Made by a program: the position numbers and the translations under genes
Part shown: in pieces, positions 24,094-25,203 of the stretch
Layout of the letters: each line of letters begins with the position of its first letter
Numbering within the stretch: position 1 is the stretch's first letter
The notes under the pieces: generated by a model
The model's database searches: none
What the model saw: the letters and a program-made list of their open reading frames with translations, nothing else
Told to the model about the DNA's origin: nothing
Origin: CAJJBL01 sp964519035
GTDB lineage: Bacteria > Pseudomonadota > Alphaproteobacteria > Puniceispirillales > Marisalimonadaceae
Direction of reading: 5' to 3'
NCBI GenBank assembly: GCA_964519035.1
Contig: CAZFKZ010000028.1
Coordinates: 1-25,203, forward strand
DNA: 25,203 bases

Positions 24094-25203
24094 TTATTCA
24101 CTTTTTCTGGGTTTTGAAAATTTACTTTTACCTGTTGATTTCATATCTTTGTTTTTTTTAGGAATTCTTAAAGTATCATTTCTTGGCTTTTTGTCTTTAA
24201 AAGATTTTTTTTCTCTATTAGCGTTGAATTCTTTTAATTTATCTTCCTCATTAAAGTTATTTTCAAAATTTGGTAGCTTTTCATTTTTAGATTTTGGTTT
24301 AACTCTTTTATTATTCCTCTTATCTTTAAAGTCACTTTTATTATGAGACCTATCAGAATTACCATAACTCTCTTTTTGTTTACCACGGCGACTAGATGAG
24401 TTCCCTTTATCTTGAGGTTCATTATCTTTATTTTCATCTTGTTGAATATAATTATCAGCAAAAGGTGAAAATTTTGGTTTTGTTTTTTTCTTTTCTGAGC
24501 TTTGCCATCTTTCAGATTTTCCTTTACCTTTAAAATCACTTCTTTTGAAATCACGTGATCTTCCTTCATTAGGTTTATTATAATCAGGTTTCCCCCGACC
24601 AGATCTATTTCTTTCTGGTCTTCCTCTATCTGAGTTTGCTCCTTCAGGAGGTTTGTCCAACAATCTTATCATTATGTGACGCTCTATAGGTTTTCTATTA
24701 GAAGCTAATTCTTTTAGAGCAGCAGAAGTTTCTTCAGAAATTTCTATATTTGTAACTTTTGGAAGAATTTTAATTGAACCTATATCTCTCTTGGACAGGT
24801 TTCCTGCTTTACATAACATTGCAACTAACCATCTAGGCTCTGCTGTATCATCTCTTCCAACTGAAAGCTCAAACCAAATACTTTTTTGAAAACCGTTACC
24901 TTTTGAGCGACCTTCATCTCTTTCAGATGGATTTCTTAAGTCCTCGGGTGCAGATAAATCTTTGCCAAGAAGTCGATAATACGCAGCAGCTAACTGTTCC
25001 GTTGTATTTTTTGAAACCAACAAATCAACAAACTCTTGTTCATCTTCTTTGATTGGTTCCTTTAACATTGCATTATCTACAATTCTAATTTTATCTTGCT
25101 TAAGGATTTCTTCTCTTGAAGGTGTTGAAGCCCAAATAGGTTTAATATTAGCTTGGCCAAACAATCTTTCAGCCATTCTAGTTCTGCTCTGAGGAACAAG
25201 AAC
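24094..25203 (-). CDS. DEAD-box RNA helicase, C-terminal part (5' end outside window)
   Basis: The frame stays open to the window edge: nine more codons (VLVPQSRTR) precede the first visible Met, and this stretch fits the helicase region just after the core, so that Met is internal. Visible residues ~108-172 form a DbpA-type RNA-binding domain (WFELSVGRDD, EPRWLVAMLCKAGNLSKRDIGSIKIL). Beyond ~185 the protein is a long low-complexity tail of Lys, Arg, Asn, Asp, Ser and Gly to the end, very likely disordered and RNA-binding. The full protein should be an ATP-dependent RNA helicase for ribosome assembly or mRNA turnover. Without the core motifs I do not choose among DbpA, CsdA/DeaD and RhlE names. 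Confidence 0.87.
   Translation of the reverse strand, partial: VLVPQSRTRMAERLFGQANIKPIWASTPSREEILKQDKIRIVDNAMLKEPIKEDEQEFVDLLVSKNTTEQLAAAYYRLLGKDLSAPEDLRNPSERDEGRSKGNGFQKSIWFELSVGRDDTAEPRWLVAMLCKAGNLSKRDIGSIKILPKVTNIEISEETSAALKELASNRKPIERHIMIRLLDKPPEGANSDRGRPERNRSGRGKPDYNKPNEGRSRDFKRSDFKGKGKSERWQSSEKKKTKPKFSPFADNYIQQDENKDNEPQDKGNSSSRRGKQKESYGNSDRSHNKSDFKDKRNNKRVKPKSKNEKLPNFENNFNEEDKLKEFNANREKKSFKDKKPRNDTLRIPKKNKDMKSTGKSKFSKPRKSE

Noticed and set aside
24234..24569. 111-aa minus-strand frame within the helicase tail
   Set aside because: It is a shifted frame of the low-complexity Lys/Arg-rich tail; the main frame continues from the conserved RNA-binding domain.

Overview
The window looks like a piece of a streamlined, AT-rich marine bacterium, most likely an alphaproteobacterium. 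This is inference. The grounds are G+C of roughly 30% by eye, very short intergenic gaps, TTG starts, and a gene set typical of surface-ocean heterotrophs: TauD-like dioxygenase, LLM oxidoreductase, EamA exporters, enolase-superfamily enzyme, DUF3833 lipoprotein and sulfopyruvate-decarboxylase-like genes. I saw no rRNA, tRNA, CRISPR array, insertion sequence or prophage. The sequence holds one 100-N assembly gap (9840-9939), and the genes at both edges are cut or uncertain.

Layout. (1) 62-1807 (-): cytoplasmic class III nucleotide cyclase fused to a TolB-like domain and TPRs. (2) 1808-2315: the only gene-poor stretch over 300 bases; it has two clear inverted repeats, and the second lies just upstream of the ribosome-binding site of a 65-aa orphan protein. 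(3) 2529-6852 (-): apparent six-gene operon, read right to left: TauD/TfdA dioxygenase, small cupin, 2-hydroxychromene-2-carboxylate-isomerase-like thioredoxin-fold protein, glutaryl-CoA-dehydrogenase-type acyl-CoA dehydrogenase, then LrgA and LrgB. (4) 6977-9090 (+): divergent pair, a metal-dependent amidohydrolase/lactonase and a luciferase-like flavin oxidoreductase. Blocks 3 and 4 share a promoter region and look like one catabolic locus for an unidentified small acid. (5) 9160-10994 (+): DUF3833 lipoprotein, a chalcone-isomerase-like exported protein broken by the assembly gap inside a Thr-Asn repeat, and the septation protein YciB. (6) 11058-14270 (+): mandelate-racemase-type dehydratase, epoxide-hydrolase-like alpha/beta hydrolase and EamA transporter. 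(7) 14283-16514 (-): SLC13 permease with RCK_C-like domains and a HIT protein.

(8) 16609-24081 is the most interesting part. A carbamoylase-type M20 amidohydrolase and a tiny HTH-like protein are followed by a YihU-type reductase (sulfolactaldehyde-reductase-like PVGR motif). Convergent to it is a four-gene minus operon: the two subunits of a sulfopyruvate/phosphonopyruvate-type decarboxylase, a Gfo/Idh/MocA oxidoreductase and an SDR. A second SDR and an EamA exporter run divergently. I read this as a C3-organosulfonate (or phosphonate) processing locus. Both SDRs lack the standard catalytic Tyr. No Xsc, sulfite exporter or known sulfonate transporter is visible, so the direction and end product of the pathway are open. 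(9) 24094-25203 (-): C-terminal part of a DEAD-box RNA helicase that runs off the right edge.
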